Source of the DNA: Aureimonas ureilytica DSM 18598 = NBRC 106430
GTDB taxonomy: Bacteria > Pseudomonadota > Alphaproteobacteria > Rhizobiales > Rhizobiaceae
Length of the DNA stretch: 64,000 bases
Assembly (NCBI RefSeq): GCF_000382705.1
Contig: NZ_ARQE01000003.1
Location: forward strand, 186,001 to 250,000
Direction: 5' to 3'
A model generated the notes under the pieces. The model did not search any database, was not told where the DNA came from, and was given only the letters and a program-made list of their open reading frames with translations. Positions 26,285 through 34,153 of the stretch are shown here, in pieces. Each line of letters begins with the position of its first letter. The first letter of the stretch is position 1. Made by a program: the position numbers and the translations under genes.

Positions 26285-27382
26285 TTACGCGTCGCCGAAA
26301 TCCGCGCCGCCCGCGTCGCCGCCCACCACGGCCATGTCGACGCTGGTGAACTGGATGTTGGCGCCCATCGAGATGTCCATGTTGAGGGCCTCGTGGCCGG
26401 CCGAGATGCCGGAGGCCGCGCTGTTGCCCGCCGAAAGGGTCGAGCTGTTGCCGGCCTGAAGGTCCCCGTTATGCGTGGCGTTCGCCGTGCCGCCGTAGAG
26501 ATCCGAGGCGTTCATCGAGAAGGCGCCGCTGCCGTTCTGCATCTGCAGGCTGGTGCTCGGCTGGTTGAGCCAGTCGCCGTCGTTCAGCGTCGCGATCTGC
26601 TGGATCGAGAAGACGTTGCCGTTTCCAAGCAAGGCCTGTCCGCCATCGGCGTTCATCGCGTCGCCGCCCGCCTGCCCGATGATGCCGTCGAGCGTGTTGC
26701 ACAGGCCCGCCACGTCGATCAGGTCGTCGTCGGAATTGAACGAGTCCTCGACGCTGGAGCTGTAGTCGTTCAGCGAGTCGGTTAGCGAGATGTCCGTGCT
26801 GGCGTCGTTGTTCGAGTTGTGTGTGCTCGAGTCCGAAGCGTAGGTGCTGTTGTCGTCGTTCGAGTCGGTTGTGCGATTGTCGCTGTAATCGTTATTCTGA
26901 TTCGAATTGTTCGCGTTGTCGGAGTTGTTCGAATTATCAGAATTGTCCGAATTGTCATTGTTTGAGTTATTGGTACTCTTGTTGTTTCCGTTGTCGGCGA
27001 TATCGCCAACCGCCAAGGATGTCGAATTGTCGTTACCCGAATCATCGACGCGGCTGTAATCGTTGCCCTGGTTCGAACGATTGGAGTTGTCGTTGCCGGA
27101 GTCGTCGACGCGGCTGTAGTCGTTACCCTGATTGGATCGGTTGGAATTGTCGTTGCCGGAATTGTCCGCGCTGGCGTCGGTGTTGGTGCTCTGGTCGTTG
27201 CCCTGGTTCGAGTGGTTCGAATTGTCGTTGAACGAGTCCGTCTTGCTGTTGTCGGACAGGTCGCTCTTCACGACCGAACCGTCGGCCGACTGGTCGTTGT
27301 TCTGGTTCTCGTAGTTCGACGAATTGACGAAGGCTTCCGCGACGGAACCGGCCATGGCGGTGGTGTTGCGATCGACGCTCAT
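26285..27382 (-). CDS. Asn/Asp/Ser-rich repeat protein, putative exported substrate
   Basis: A 365-residue protein dominated by Asn, Asp and Ser between residues 20 and 220, with no signal peptide and one Cys. A 20-residue unit occurs twice in exact tandem (75-94, 95-114) and begins a third time; its core is NRSNQGNDYSRVD. Looser NQxND / DNSNN copies fill the rest. The C-terminal part (220-365) differs: LIDVAGLCNTLDGII, then VFSIQQIATLNDGDWLN near 257-273, then Gly/Ala/Ser-rich strands. The Q(I)-x-x-L-N-D-x-D motif matches the repeats of the neighbouring putative substrate. The ATG at 27382 is preceded by GGGAG. Not a recognised family. Confidence 0.7.
   Translation of the reverse strand: MSVDRNTTAMAGSVAEAFVNSSNYENQNNDQSADGSVVKSDLSDNSKTDSFNDNSNHSNQGNDQSTNTDASADNSGNDNSNRSNQGNDYSRVDDSGNDNSNRSNQGNDYSRVDDSGNDNSTSLAVGDIADNGNNKSTNNSNNDNSDNSDNSNNSDNANNSNQNNDYSDNRTTDSNDDNSTYASDSSTHNSNNDASTDISLTDSLNDYSSSVEDSFNSDDDLIDVAGLCNTLDGIIGQAGGDAMNADGGQALLGNGNVFSIQQIATLNDGDWLNQPSTSLQMQNGSGAFSMNASDLYGGTANATHNGDLQAGNSSTLSAGNSAASGISAGHEALNMDISMGANIQFTSVDMAVVGGDAGGADFGDA
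27023..27160. repeat. 60-base tandem coding repeat, about 2.3 copies
   Basis: In-frame tandem repeat inside the Asn/Asp-rich gene. Two identical 20-residue translations differ by several synonymous bases, so the array is not freshly duplicated: the protein sequence is conserved while the DNA has drifted. Confidence 0.8.
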
Positions 27383-27820
27383 TTCATTCTCCCGTTGGGT
27401 TCGAGACAGCCGCCGTCGCTCCTCTTCTGCGGGAGACGGACATCCGACTGGCGATTTTGATGGGTTGGGTTCGCTCTTTCCGCGCGCCGGCTCGGTACGA
27501 TTGCGGCGATCCGAAGCGTCGGCAGAAAGGTTACGCAACAAGAAGCCAGGCGACGCGACGCCACTTGGCCAGTCTTTCGGGGAAGGATGCTTGTCCCTCA
27601 GGGTCTTGCCAGCGCTTTCGACTGGTTAAGACAAAATTAACATCGCGGAAGATCGGCGCTTTGTCTTGCGGGGAAGAACCCTCCCGAACGTCGGGAGAAT
27701 TCCGTCGGGAAGACCGAGGCCCGCGCCCCTCGCCGAACCCGGCGCTAGGCGGCGCCCCGTTCGAGGCGCATGGTGAAGAGGCTGTTATGGACCTTGAAGG
27801 ACCCGCGAAGGGAGGCCGCC
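27383..27820. other. Gap between the Asn/Asp-rich and HEPN-like genes
   Basis: Divergent intergenic region of 438 bases with no supported gene. It holds the CtrA-type site at 27626-27641 and a perfect 7-base inverted repeat (CTCCCGA, ACG, TCGGGAG) at 27681-27697. The HEPN-like gene has a GGGAGG ribosome site just before 27821. Confidence 0.5.
27626..27641. promoter_or_regulatory. Perfect CtrA-type binding site
   Basis: TTAA, seven bases (GACAAAA), TTAAC: an exact match to the alphaproteobacterial CtrA consensus TTAA-N7-TTAA(C). It lies about 244 bases upstream of the Asn/Asp-rich gene and about 180 upstream of the HEPN-like gene. In a GC-rich genome an exact chance match is uncommon. Confidence 0.65.
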
Positions 27821-28399
27821 ATGAAGCCGCAGACCCGTTTGCCCCCGACGCCGGATTTCGAGGCGATCGAGGCGGCGGCGCGCGAGGAGGCGGCGACCGC
27901 CGCGCGCGGCGACGTCTTCGCCATGATCGGCCACCTGTCCTTCAGCTGGTCGAACAACGAGAGCCTTCTCGCCTATTTCATCATGCTGCTTCTGCGCTGC
28001 GACCGCGACGCGGCGCTGATCGTGTTCGGCACGCTCAACACCAGCCGCGCGCGGGTCGATCTCGTGCAGAGGCTGGCGCGCGTGAAACTCGCCGATCGGG
28101 CGCTGGCGGGCGAGTTGAAACGCCTCCTGGCGCGTTTCGAGACGGGCACGCGCATGCGCAACGACCTCCTCCACGCCATGTTCACGGTGGACGAGGCGGG
28201 CCGGATCACCCACACGCACGCGATGCGGCTGGAGGACCGGGCCAAGGGCCTGCGCTTCGGCGCGGCCAAACCGATGGACGGCGAGCGGATCGAGGCGATC
28301 CGCGCCGAAATCCGGGCGATGAACGAATTGAACCGTGATCTGTGGAATTTCCTGCCGCGCCTCGAAGCTGCGCTCCGCTCGGGCGCGCGTGGGCGCTAG
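27821..28399 (+). CDS. HEPN-like helical protein, function unknown
   Basis: A 192-residue, mainly helical protein. The segment SWSNNESLLAYFIMLLLRC near residues 42-60 and the later RMRNDLLHAMF near 111-121 resemble HEPN-fold proteins, whose ribonuclease members carry R-x4-6-H. Here R113 and H118 give R-x4-H. No partner nucleotidyltransferase is adjacent, and catalytic activity is not established. I chose the ATG at 27821 for its GGGAGG site; the frame is open upstream to an ATG equivalent at 27770. Confidence 0.6.
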   Translation: MKPQTRLPPTPDFEAIEAAAREEAATAARGDVFAMIGHLSFSWSNNESLLAYFIMLLLRCDRDAALIVFGTLNTSRARVDLVQRLARVKLADRALAGELKRLLARFETGTRMRNDLLHAMFTVDEAGRITHTHAMRLEDRAKGLRFGAAKPMDGERIEAIRAEIRAMNELNRDLWNFLPRLEAALRSGARGR

Positions 28400-28450
28400 A
28401 GCATGTCCAGCGAGAGCCCAAGTCGGCTTTCGCGCCCGGACCATGCGAAG
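28396..28450. repeat. Palindromic intergenic repeat of rhizobial type
   Basis: Begins right at the HEPN-like stop (CTAGAGCATGTCC...) and forms an imperfect stem: GCATGTCC...GAGAGCC on the left pairs with GGCTTTCGC...GGACCATGC on the right. The order 'TAGAGCATGTCC ... CGGTTTTGCG ... GGACATGCG' is familiar as a dispersed short repeat in Hyphomicrobiales genomes. Only this copy was seen in the window. It may also act as the transcription end of the HEPN-like gene. Confidence 0.6.
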
Positions 28451-28656
28451 ACAGACATCCCGGAGCCTGCCTGGCGAAGCTCTGTTCGACGGAAAGGCGC
28501 TGGAGGACATCCGGTCGAAGCCGGGCGCGCCTTGGCTCTTCGGTCAGCCTCGAGGACGCGCCAACCGCGCCGCGCGCGGGCGCTGCGTTTTCAGCCGAGC
28601 GGAGGTCACCGTCGGGCGCAAAGAGCCCGGCGCAGATGGGCGAACGGAGGGCGCTG

Positions 28657-29358
28657 TCAGTTTGGCCGGGGCTGCTCGCGCGCCTCGAACTCGGCGATCG
28701 AGTTGAACCAGCCGGCCCGATGCGCATAGCGGATGATGTCGGAGCGCGAAGCGAGGCCCAGCTTGGCGATGGCGCGCGCCTTGTAGGTCTCGACCGACTT
28801 CTGGCTGATGTCGAGATCGCGCGCGATCTCCTTGGCGCTGTAGCCATAGGCGGTGCGGCGCAGGACCGACATCTCGCGCGCCGACACGCGGCTGGGCGAT
28901 CCGGCGAAGGGCGCGAAGACCGCGTTGTCGAAGCGCGCGGCCACCGGCGTCGCCATGATCGGCACGAGCCGGGGATCGAGATAGGTCTCGCCCCGCGCGA
29001 CGCGCCGGATGGCGTCCAGAAGCGCGCCCTCGGCGGCGGATTTGAGGATGAAGCCCCGCGCGCCCGCCGCGAAGGCGGCCTCCACCACCTCCCGCTCGCG
29101 CGTATGGCCGAGCAGCAGGAGCCGTGAACGACCGTTCAAGGCGCGCTGCACGGCGGCGATGGCCTCATGGTTCAGGTCCACCATCGCGGTGTCGAGCGCC
29201 ACGACATCCGCCTGCGAAATCCGCACGGCGTCGGCCGCGCCCGCCAGATCGGTGACGCAGGCTTGGATGGCGAGATCCGGTTCGCCTTGCCGTTCCAGGA
29301 CGTTGATGAAACCCGCCACGAAACAAGGCTCGTCGCTAACGAGCAAGACGAGGCACAT
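28657..29358 (-). CDS. LuxR/NarL-type response regulator
   Basis: A 233-residue regulator. The N-terminal receiver domain has the acidic pair D9/E10 (VSDEP), the phosphoacceptor D56 (VVALDTAMVD) and K106 (FILKSAAEG), so it looks phosphorylatable. The C-terminal LuxR helix-turn-helix (about 158-220) has SAREMSVLRRTAYGYSAKEIARDL and ISQKSVETYKARAIAKLG. No cognate kinase is adjacent. I chose the ATG at 29358 behind GGAGGGG. Two GTGTCGG-type palindromes lie in the upstream gap, so it may control itself and the polysaccharide genes; this is inference. Confidence 0.9.
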   Translation of the reverse strand: MCLVLLVSDEPCFVAGFINVLERQGEPDLAIQACVTDLAGAADAVRISQADVVALDTAMVDLNHEAIAAVQRALNGRSRLLLLGHTREREVVEAAFAAGARGFILKSAAEGALLDAIRRVARGETYLDPRLVPIMATPVAARFDNAVFAPFAGSPSRVSAREMSVLRRTAYGYSAKEIARDLDISQKSVETYKARAIAKLGLASRSDIIRYAHRAGWFNSIAEFEAREQPRPN

Positions 29359-29388
29359 AACCCCTCCTATTCTTCCAAGACTGCTATC

Positions 29389-29409
29389 GTGTCGGAAAAT
29401 ACCCGACAC
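29389..29409. promoter_or_regulatory. Inverted repeat upstream of the LuxR-type gene
   Basis: Perfect 7-base arms (GTGTCGG / CCGACAC) with a 7-base spacer, 31 bases upstream of the regulator start. The same half-site occurs in the palindrome at 29719-29731. Probable operator; the binding protein is unknown. Confidence 0.5.
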
Positions 29410-29916
29410 AATACGCTAATTCCTCGTACAAATTTCCCGCACCTCGTCGCCATGATCATCTACATTTCAACAAATATCAAGTTTCTGCGTTTTTCTTGGG
29501 TTGGTAATTTTCTTTTGCCTGATGAAGATTTCGGCCTTCCGCTACGTTCCCGGAAATAACGCCTGGGTTGTTGGTCAAATCCGTACAGTTCCAGTGCTCG
29601 CGACCGCCGAACCCATCTGCCGGACAGGCCGCCTATCGGGCCGGGCCGCGCGCCCCGCAGCCTCGTCCGCCTCACCCGTTGCCTTGAGCTGACATACGGG
29701 AAATCGGAGGGGCCGAGCGGTGTCGGACACCCGCGAAGACCTCTCCTCCACCCGCAGAACGCGCGTTCAACGACCCGTCCGCGAGCCATTCGTTTCGGAC
29801 CTTGCGCCAGGCTTGCGTGGGCTCGGGTCCTATGCCAGTAATTCGTGAACGATTGCGGCGTTTGACTGGCCCTTAGCCCCGGATATTCCGGGAACGGTCC
29901 GTCATTTGAAGTAAAA

Positions 29917-29933
29917 GTCAGGAAACTCCTGAC
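29917..29933. promoter_or_regulatory. Inverted repeat before the polysaccharide operon
   Basis: Perfect 7-base arms (GTCAGGA / TCCTGAC) around AAC, ending 30 bases before the first gene of the cluster. It is a candidate operator or a small leader hairpin; no T-run follows. Confidence 0.45.
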
Positions 29934-29963
29934 GGTCCTTCCTCAAAACGTCGGCGGTTCATC

Positions 29964-31043
29964 ATGAAACATCATCCCTGGCCGGCCCTGCCGGCTCCCC
30001 TCGTGCCGAAGATCCCCTCCGGCAAAAGCATCGCCGTGACCGGCGGTGCCGGTTTCCTCGGCTCGCATCTGTGCCAGGCGCTCCTGGCGCAGGGCCACCA
30101 TGTCGTGTGCCTCGACAATTTCGCCACGGGCAGCCCGGACAATCTGCGCCGCTTCGTGGCGACCAATCGCTTCACGCTGGTCGAGCAGGACGTCGTCCTG
30201 CCCTTTCCCTGCGATCTGCCTCGCTTCGACGAGATCTGGAACCTCGCCTGCCCCGCCTCCCCCGCGCATTACCAGCGCGATCCCGTGCGCACGCTGTTCA
30301 TCTGCGCGGACGGCGCCCGGCGCGTCCTGGAGCGCGCGACCGAGGACGGCGCGCGCGTCTTCCACGCCTCGACCTCCGAGGTCTATGGCGACCCGGACGT
30401 CCACCCCCAGCCCGAGACCTATGTCGGCCACGTCAATCCGGTCGGCCCGCGCGCCTGCTACGACGAAGGCAAGCGCTTCGCCGAAGCCGTCTTCACCGAG
30501 GGGTGCGCGCGCGCCGGCCTGGACCTGCGCATGGCCCGCATCTTCAACACCTACGGCCCCCGGATGCACCCGGACGACGGGCGCGTCGTGTCGAACTTCG
30601 TGGTCCAGGCCCTGCGCGGGGACGACATCACGCTCTATGGCGACGGGTCGCAGACGCGCTCCTTCTGCTATGTGGACGATCTGATCGCCGGCTTCCTGGC
30701 GCTGATGGCGCTGGACGAGGACCCGGGCGGCCCGGTCAATCTCGGCAATCCCGTGGAAACGCGGATGGACGAGCTCGCCGATCTCGTGGTGGCGCTCACC
30801 GGCTCGCGCTCGCGCATCGTCCGCCGGCCGCTGCCGGTGGACGACCCGCGCCGCCGCCGGCCCGACATCGCCAAGGCCAGGGCGCTTCTCGGCTGGCAGC
30901 CCGCCGTGCCGCTGCGCACCGGGCTGGAGCGCACGATCGCGCATTTCGGCGAGCGCGTCGCGGCGGCGTTCGAGCCCTTCGCCCCGCCGGCCGCGCTCGC
31001 CGCGGCCGCCCGCCCTCTCGCCGGGGGAGTGATGGCGTCATGA
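29964..31043 (+). CDS. UDP-glucuronate decarboxylase (UDP-xylose synthase)
   Basis: NAD-dependent short-chain enzyme (359 residues) converting UDP-glucuronate to UDP-xylose. The Rossmann motif is VTGGAGFLGSHL near residues 25-36. The UXS-specific run is STSEVYGDPDVHPQPETYVG, followed by VNPVGPRACYDEGKR with the catalytic Tyr/Lys (YDEGK), then ARIFNTYGPRMHPDDGRVVSNF and YGDGSQTRSFCYVDDL. It is the first gene of the polysaccharide cluster and overlaps the next gene by an ATGA, so its substrate supplier (UDP-glucose dehydrogenase) is translationally linked. Confidence 0.9.
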   Translation: MKHHPWPALPAPLVPKIPSGKSIAVTGGAGFLGSHLCQALLAQGHHVVCLDNFATGSPDNLRRFVATNRFTLVEQDVVLPFPCDLPRFDEIWNLACPASPAHYQRDPVRTLFICADGARRVLERATEDGARVFHASTSEVYGDPDVHPQPETYVGHVNPVGPRACYDEGKRFAEAVFTEGCARAGLDLRMARIFNTYGPRMHPDDGRVVSNFVVQALRGDDITLYGDGSQTRSFCYVDDLIAGFLALMALDEDPGGPVNLGNPVETRMDELADLVVALTGSRSRIVRRPLPVDDPRRRRPDIAKARALLGWQPAVPLRTGLERTIAHFGERVAAAFEPFAPPAALAAAARPLAGGVMAS

Positions 31044-32578
31044 AGATCATCGTCATTGGAACCGGCTATGTCGGTCTCGTCACCGGCGCGTGCCTCGCCG
31101 ATCTCGGACACGAGGTCACCTGCTTCGACACGGATGCGAACAAGATCGCCCGGCTGAAGAACGGCGAGATGCCGATCTACGAGCCGGGCCTCGAAGCGCT
31201 GGTCCTGGCCGAGGTCGCCGCAAAGCGCCTCGGCTTCGCCAGCGGCGCCCTGCCCATCCAGGCGGACACGCGCGCCGTGTTCGTGGCGGTCGGCACGCCG
31301 CCGTCCGCGCTCGACCATTCGGCCGATCTGTCCTCGGTCTTCGCGGTCGCCGAATCGATCGGGCGCGCCAGCCTCGGCCCGCTCGCGGTGATCGTGAAAT
31401 CCACCGTCCCGGTCGGCACGGGCGAGGCGGTGGAGCGCATCCTGCGCGAGGTGCGGCCCGAACTGGAGTTCGACGTCGTGTCGAACCCCGAATTCCTGCG
31501 CGAGGGATCGGCGCTCGCCGATTTCCACGCGCCGGACCGCATCGTCGTGGGCACCGGCTCGCCCCGGGGCCGCGACACGCTGGCCGAGATCTATCGGCCA
31601 CTGACGGATGGCGGCGCGCCGCTCGTCTTCACCGAGCGCGCCTCGGCGGAGATGATCAAATACGCCGCCAACGCCTTTCTGGCCGCCAAGATCGCCTTCA
31701 TCAACGAGATCGCCGATCTCTGCGAGGCGGCGGATGCCGATATCGAGGAAGTGTCGCTCGGCGTCGGTCTCGACCGGCGCATCGGCGCGGCGTTTCTGCG
31801 CCCCGGCCCGGGCTTCGGCGGCTCCTGCTTTCCCAAGGACACCGAGGCTCTCCTCGCCACGGCCCAGAGCCACGGCGTGCAGCTGCGCCTCGTGGAAAGC
31901 ACGGTGGCCGCCAATGACGGGCGCAAGCGCGCCATGGGCCGGCGCGTGATCCAGGCGATGGGCGGCGTGCGGGGCCGCACGCTCGCCGTGCTCGGCGTCA
32001 CCTTCAAGGCGGGCACCGACGACATGCGCCAGGCGCCCTCGCTGCCGATCCTCGCCGCGCTTCGGGCGGCGGGCGCAAGGCTTCGCATCTTCGACCCCGA
32101 GGGCATGGGCCAGGCCCGCGCCGTTCTGCCGGACGCCGATTATGCCGACAGCGCCTATAGCTGCCTCGACGGCGCGGACGCGGCGCTGCTCGTCACCGAC
32201 TGGCCGGAATTCGCAGCGCTCGACCTGTCCCGCGTGGCGGAGCGGATGCGCGGCGATGTCTTCGTGGACCTGCGCAATCTGTTTCCGCCCGACGCCCTGC
32301 GCGCGGCGGGCCTTCGGCCCTTCGGCATCGGACGGCGCTCGCGCCTCGCCGTGCCGCAGCCGGTGCGCGGGCGCGCGGTCGAGGATCTGCGCCAGGGGGT
32401 CGCGCCAGGGCCCCTCTCACCGCCCTCCTCTCTGCCCTCCTCTCCGGCCTCCGCCCCGGCATCGCCCCCGGTGCCGGCCGGCGCCCTGCCCGAGCCCCGG
32501 CCCGGCGACCTTCCCCCGCTCGCGCTCGTCGCGGCGGCGAAGGCGGCCAAGGCCGGGCTCAACGGCCACGCCGGCTGA
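31040..32578 (+). CDS. ugd: UDP-glucose 6-dehydrogenase
   Basis: Oxidises UDP-glucose to UDP-glucuronate with NAD. The N-terminal GTGYVGLVTGACLADLGH lies near residues 7-24. NPEFLREGSALADF, the helix EMIKYAANAFLAAKIAFINE, and the catalytic cysteine in GPGFGGSCFPKD (C263) are all present. The C-terminal domain has GVTFKAGTDDMRQAPS. The protein is 512 residues, longer than the usual 430-450, because of a Pro/Ala/Ser-rich tail from about 435. The same reading frame stays open far upstream, but the true start is the ATG overlapping the UDP-xylose synthase stop. Confidence 0.95.
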   Translation: MKIIVIGTGYVGLVTGACLADLGHEVTCFDTDANKIARLKNGEMPIYEPGLEALVLAEVAAKRLGFASGALPIQADTRAVFVAVGTPPSALDHSADLSSVFAVAESIGRASLGPLAVIVKSTVPVGTGEAVERILREVRPELEFDVVSNPEFLREGSALADFHAPDRIVVGTGSPRGRDTLAEIYRPLTDGGAPLVFTERASAEMIKYAANAFLAAKIAFINEIADLCEAADADIEEVSLGVGLDRRIGAAFLRPGPGFGGSCFPKDTEALLATAQSHGVQLRLVESTVAANDGRKRAMGRRVIQAMGGVRGRTLAVLGVTFKAGTDDMRQAPSLPILAALRAAGARLRIFDPEGMGQARAVLPDADYADSAYSCLDGADAALLVTDWPEFAALDLSRVAERMRGDVFVDLRNLFPPDALRAAGLRPFGIGRRSRLAVPQPVRGRAVEDLRQGVAPGPLSPPSSLPSSPASAPASPPVPAGALPEPRPGDLPPLALVAAAKAAKAGLNGHAG

Positions 32579-32597
32579 GCGGGAAGGAGGTCGCCCC

Positions 32598-34127
32598 ATG
32601 CACACGCTCGCGTGGGCGGGGGATGCGGACACGGGTCTCGTGTCCGCCTTCCTTCTGTCCCAGATCCTTTACGCCCTCTCGCTCGGGCTCGGCCTGTTCT
32701 TCCTGCGTTTGCCGGTGGACTGGGTGGACCCGCGCGAGGCTGAGGGGCGCCGGCCGGAAGAGCACCCGACGATCGTGCTCTTCTATCCGGTCCTGCGCGA
32801 ACTCGAATCCACGATGCGGACGACCTTCCTGTCGCTCGCCCGCATCGACTATCCCGCCTCGCGCTACCGCGTCGTCGCCATTCCCAACGCCAGCGACACG
32901 GCCACCGTGGAAAGCCTGCGGCGGCTCGCCCGCGAGTTCGCCTTCCTGCAGATCGTCGAGGTGCCCGCCACCGGCGATCCGTCCTGGCAGATCGTGTGGG
33001 ACAGCTGGGACGAGAATCCCAAGGCCTACTGGTGGCACAAGGGCAAGCGGGCGGGCGTGAAAGCCCTGCCGCCCAAGAAGACGCGCCAGCTGATCTACGC
33101 CTTCTACCAGCTGGCCGCGGAACGGGCCGGCGAGGAAGACTTCCTCGTCAACTATATCGACGCCGATTCCTGCCCGCCGCCCGATCACTTCCTCGCCGCC
33201 TCGGCGGGAATGCGGCACTTCGACGTGCTCCAGGCGCAGAACATCGCCGGCAATCTCCTGACGTCGATGCCCGCCTCCTGGCACGCGTTCGACCACATGG
33301 CCTGGGACGGGTTTCTCTATCCCCATCTCTCGGCCGGCGGGCGCCAGCCCTATTGGGTGCTCGGCAAGGGTCTCTTCTTCCGGGCCTCCGACCTCGTCGC
33401 GCTCGGCGGCTTCCACCCCTGGATCACGATCGAGGACCCGGAGGTCGGCATGCGCTTCTGGACCAATGGCAAGCGCATCGGCATCATCGAGAATCCCTTG
33501 ATCGAGGAAGTGCCCTCGACGCTCGCTCACGGCATCACGCAGCGCAAGCGCTGGGTCTGCGGCTTCTTCCAGAGCCTCGCCCAGCCCCTGAAGGACATGG
33601 GCATGACGCCCTGGCAGCGCGTTCGGGCACGGCTGAACTTCGGCCCCTGCCTGTCGCTCTCGGCCCATGCGATCGGCCTGCCCATGGGCCTGTGGGCGCT
33701 CGCCGCCTGGCGCTGGGGCGACAGTCCGGTGCCGCCCTGGACGCTCGGTCTCGCCGCCGTGAACCTTGCGGTCTTCGCGCTGACGCTGGGCGCGATCTAC
33801 CGCTCGGTCTGGCGGCGCGCCGCGCTCGTCCTGCCCGAGCGGGCCGATCGGCTGCGCTATCTCCTTCGCGTCAATCCGGCCTCGCTCGTCGTCTGGTGGC
33901 TCCTGTGGCTCGTGCCGCTCGCCATCGGTTTCTGGATGTTCCTGCGCGATCGCGGGCTCGTCTGGGAGCGCACGGTGAAGATCGACGCCAACCACGAGCT
34001 GGTGCGCGCCGTCGCCGGCTCGCAGCCCGCCACGGTGCGGCTCGGCGCCGATCTCGCCCCGCCCCACCCCGCCAATCGCAATCTCGCCGCCGACGCCGAG
34101 GCCCCCGTGCCCGGCCTCGCGCTCTGA
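32598..34127 (+). CDS. Membrane family-2 glycosyltransferase with QxxRW motif
   Basis: A 509-residue integral membrane glycosyltransferase. An N-terminal TM lies near residues 16-37. The GT-A domain has PNASDT near 98, the DAD metal site at 188-190, ED at 279-280 and QRKRW at 315-319, the set seen in processive beta-glycan synthases. Three to four TMs follow (about 350-375, 385-405, 440-462). GGAAGGAGG precedes the ATG. Placed after UDP-glucuronate and UDP-xylose makers, it may polymerise a sugar chain across the inner membrane. The sugar is not provable from sequence, and it lacks an obvious PilZ domain. Confidence 0.8.
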   Translation: MHTLAWAGDADTGLVSAFLLSQILYALSLGLGLFFLRLPVDWVDPREAEGRRPEEHPTIVLFYPVLRELESTMRTTFLSLARIDYPASRYRVVAIPNASDTATVESLRRLAREFAFLQIVEVPATGDPSWQIVWDSWDENPKAYWWHKGKRAGVKALPPKKTRQLIYAFYQLAAERAGEEDFLVNYIDADSCPPPDHFLAASAGMRHFDVLQAQNIAGNLLTSMPASWHAFDHMAWDGFLYPHLSAGGRQPYWVLGKGLFFRASDLVALGGFHPWITIEDPEVGMRFWTNGKRIGIIENPLIEEVPSTLAHGITQRKRWVCGFFQSLAQPLKDMGMTPWQRVRARLNFGPCLSLSAHAIGLPMGLWALAAWRWGDSPVPPWTLGLAAVNLAVFALTLGAIYRSVWRRAALVLPERADRLRYLLRVNPASLVVWWLLWLVPLAIGFWMFLRDRGLVWERTVKIDANHELVRAVAGSQPATVRLGADLAPPHPANRNLAADAEAPVPGLAL

Positions 34128-34153
34128 TCCCCCGTTTCGAAGGAACCCCCTCC

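Larger units (their letters stand above)
29359..29963. other. Gap between luxR-type and polysaccharide genes
   Basis: A divergent regulatory region of 605 bases, partly AT-rich, with no supported gene. It contains GTGTCGG-N7-CCGACAC at 29389-29409, the related GGTGTC-G-GACACC at 29719-29731, and GTCAGGA-AAC-TCCTGAC at 29917-29933, the last about 30 bases before the UDP-xylose synthase start. Confidence 0.5.

Noticed and set aside
27023-27160. CRISPR-like array
   Set aside because: The 60-base repeats are in-frame coding repeats without unique spacers, and no cas genes are present.
24214-27382. RTX-type toxins or adhesins
   Set aside because: No GGxGxDxUx nonapeptides were found in either putative substrate despite the type I exporter.
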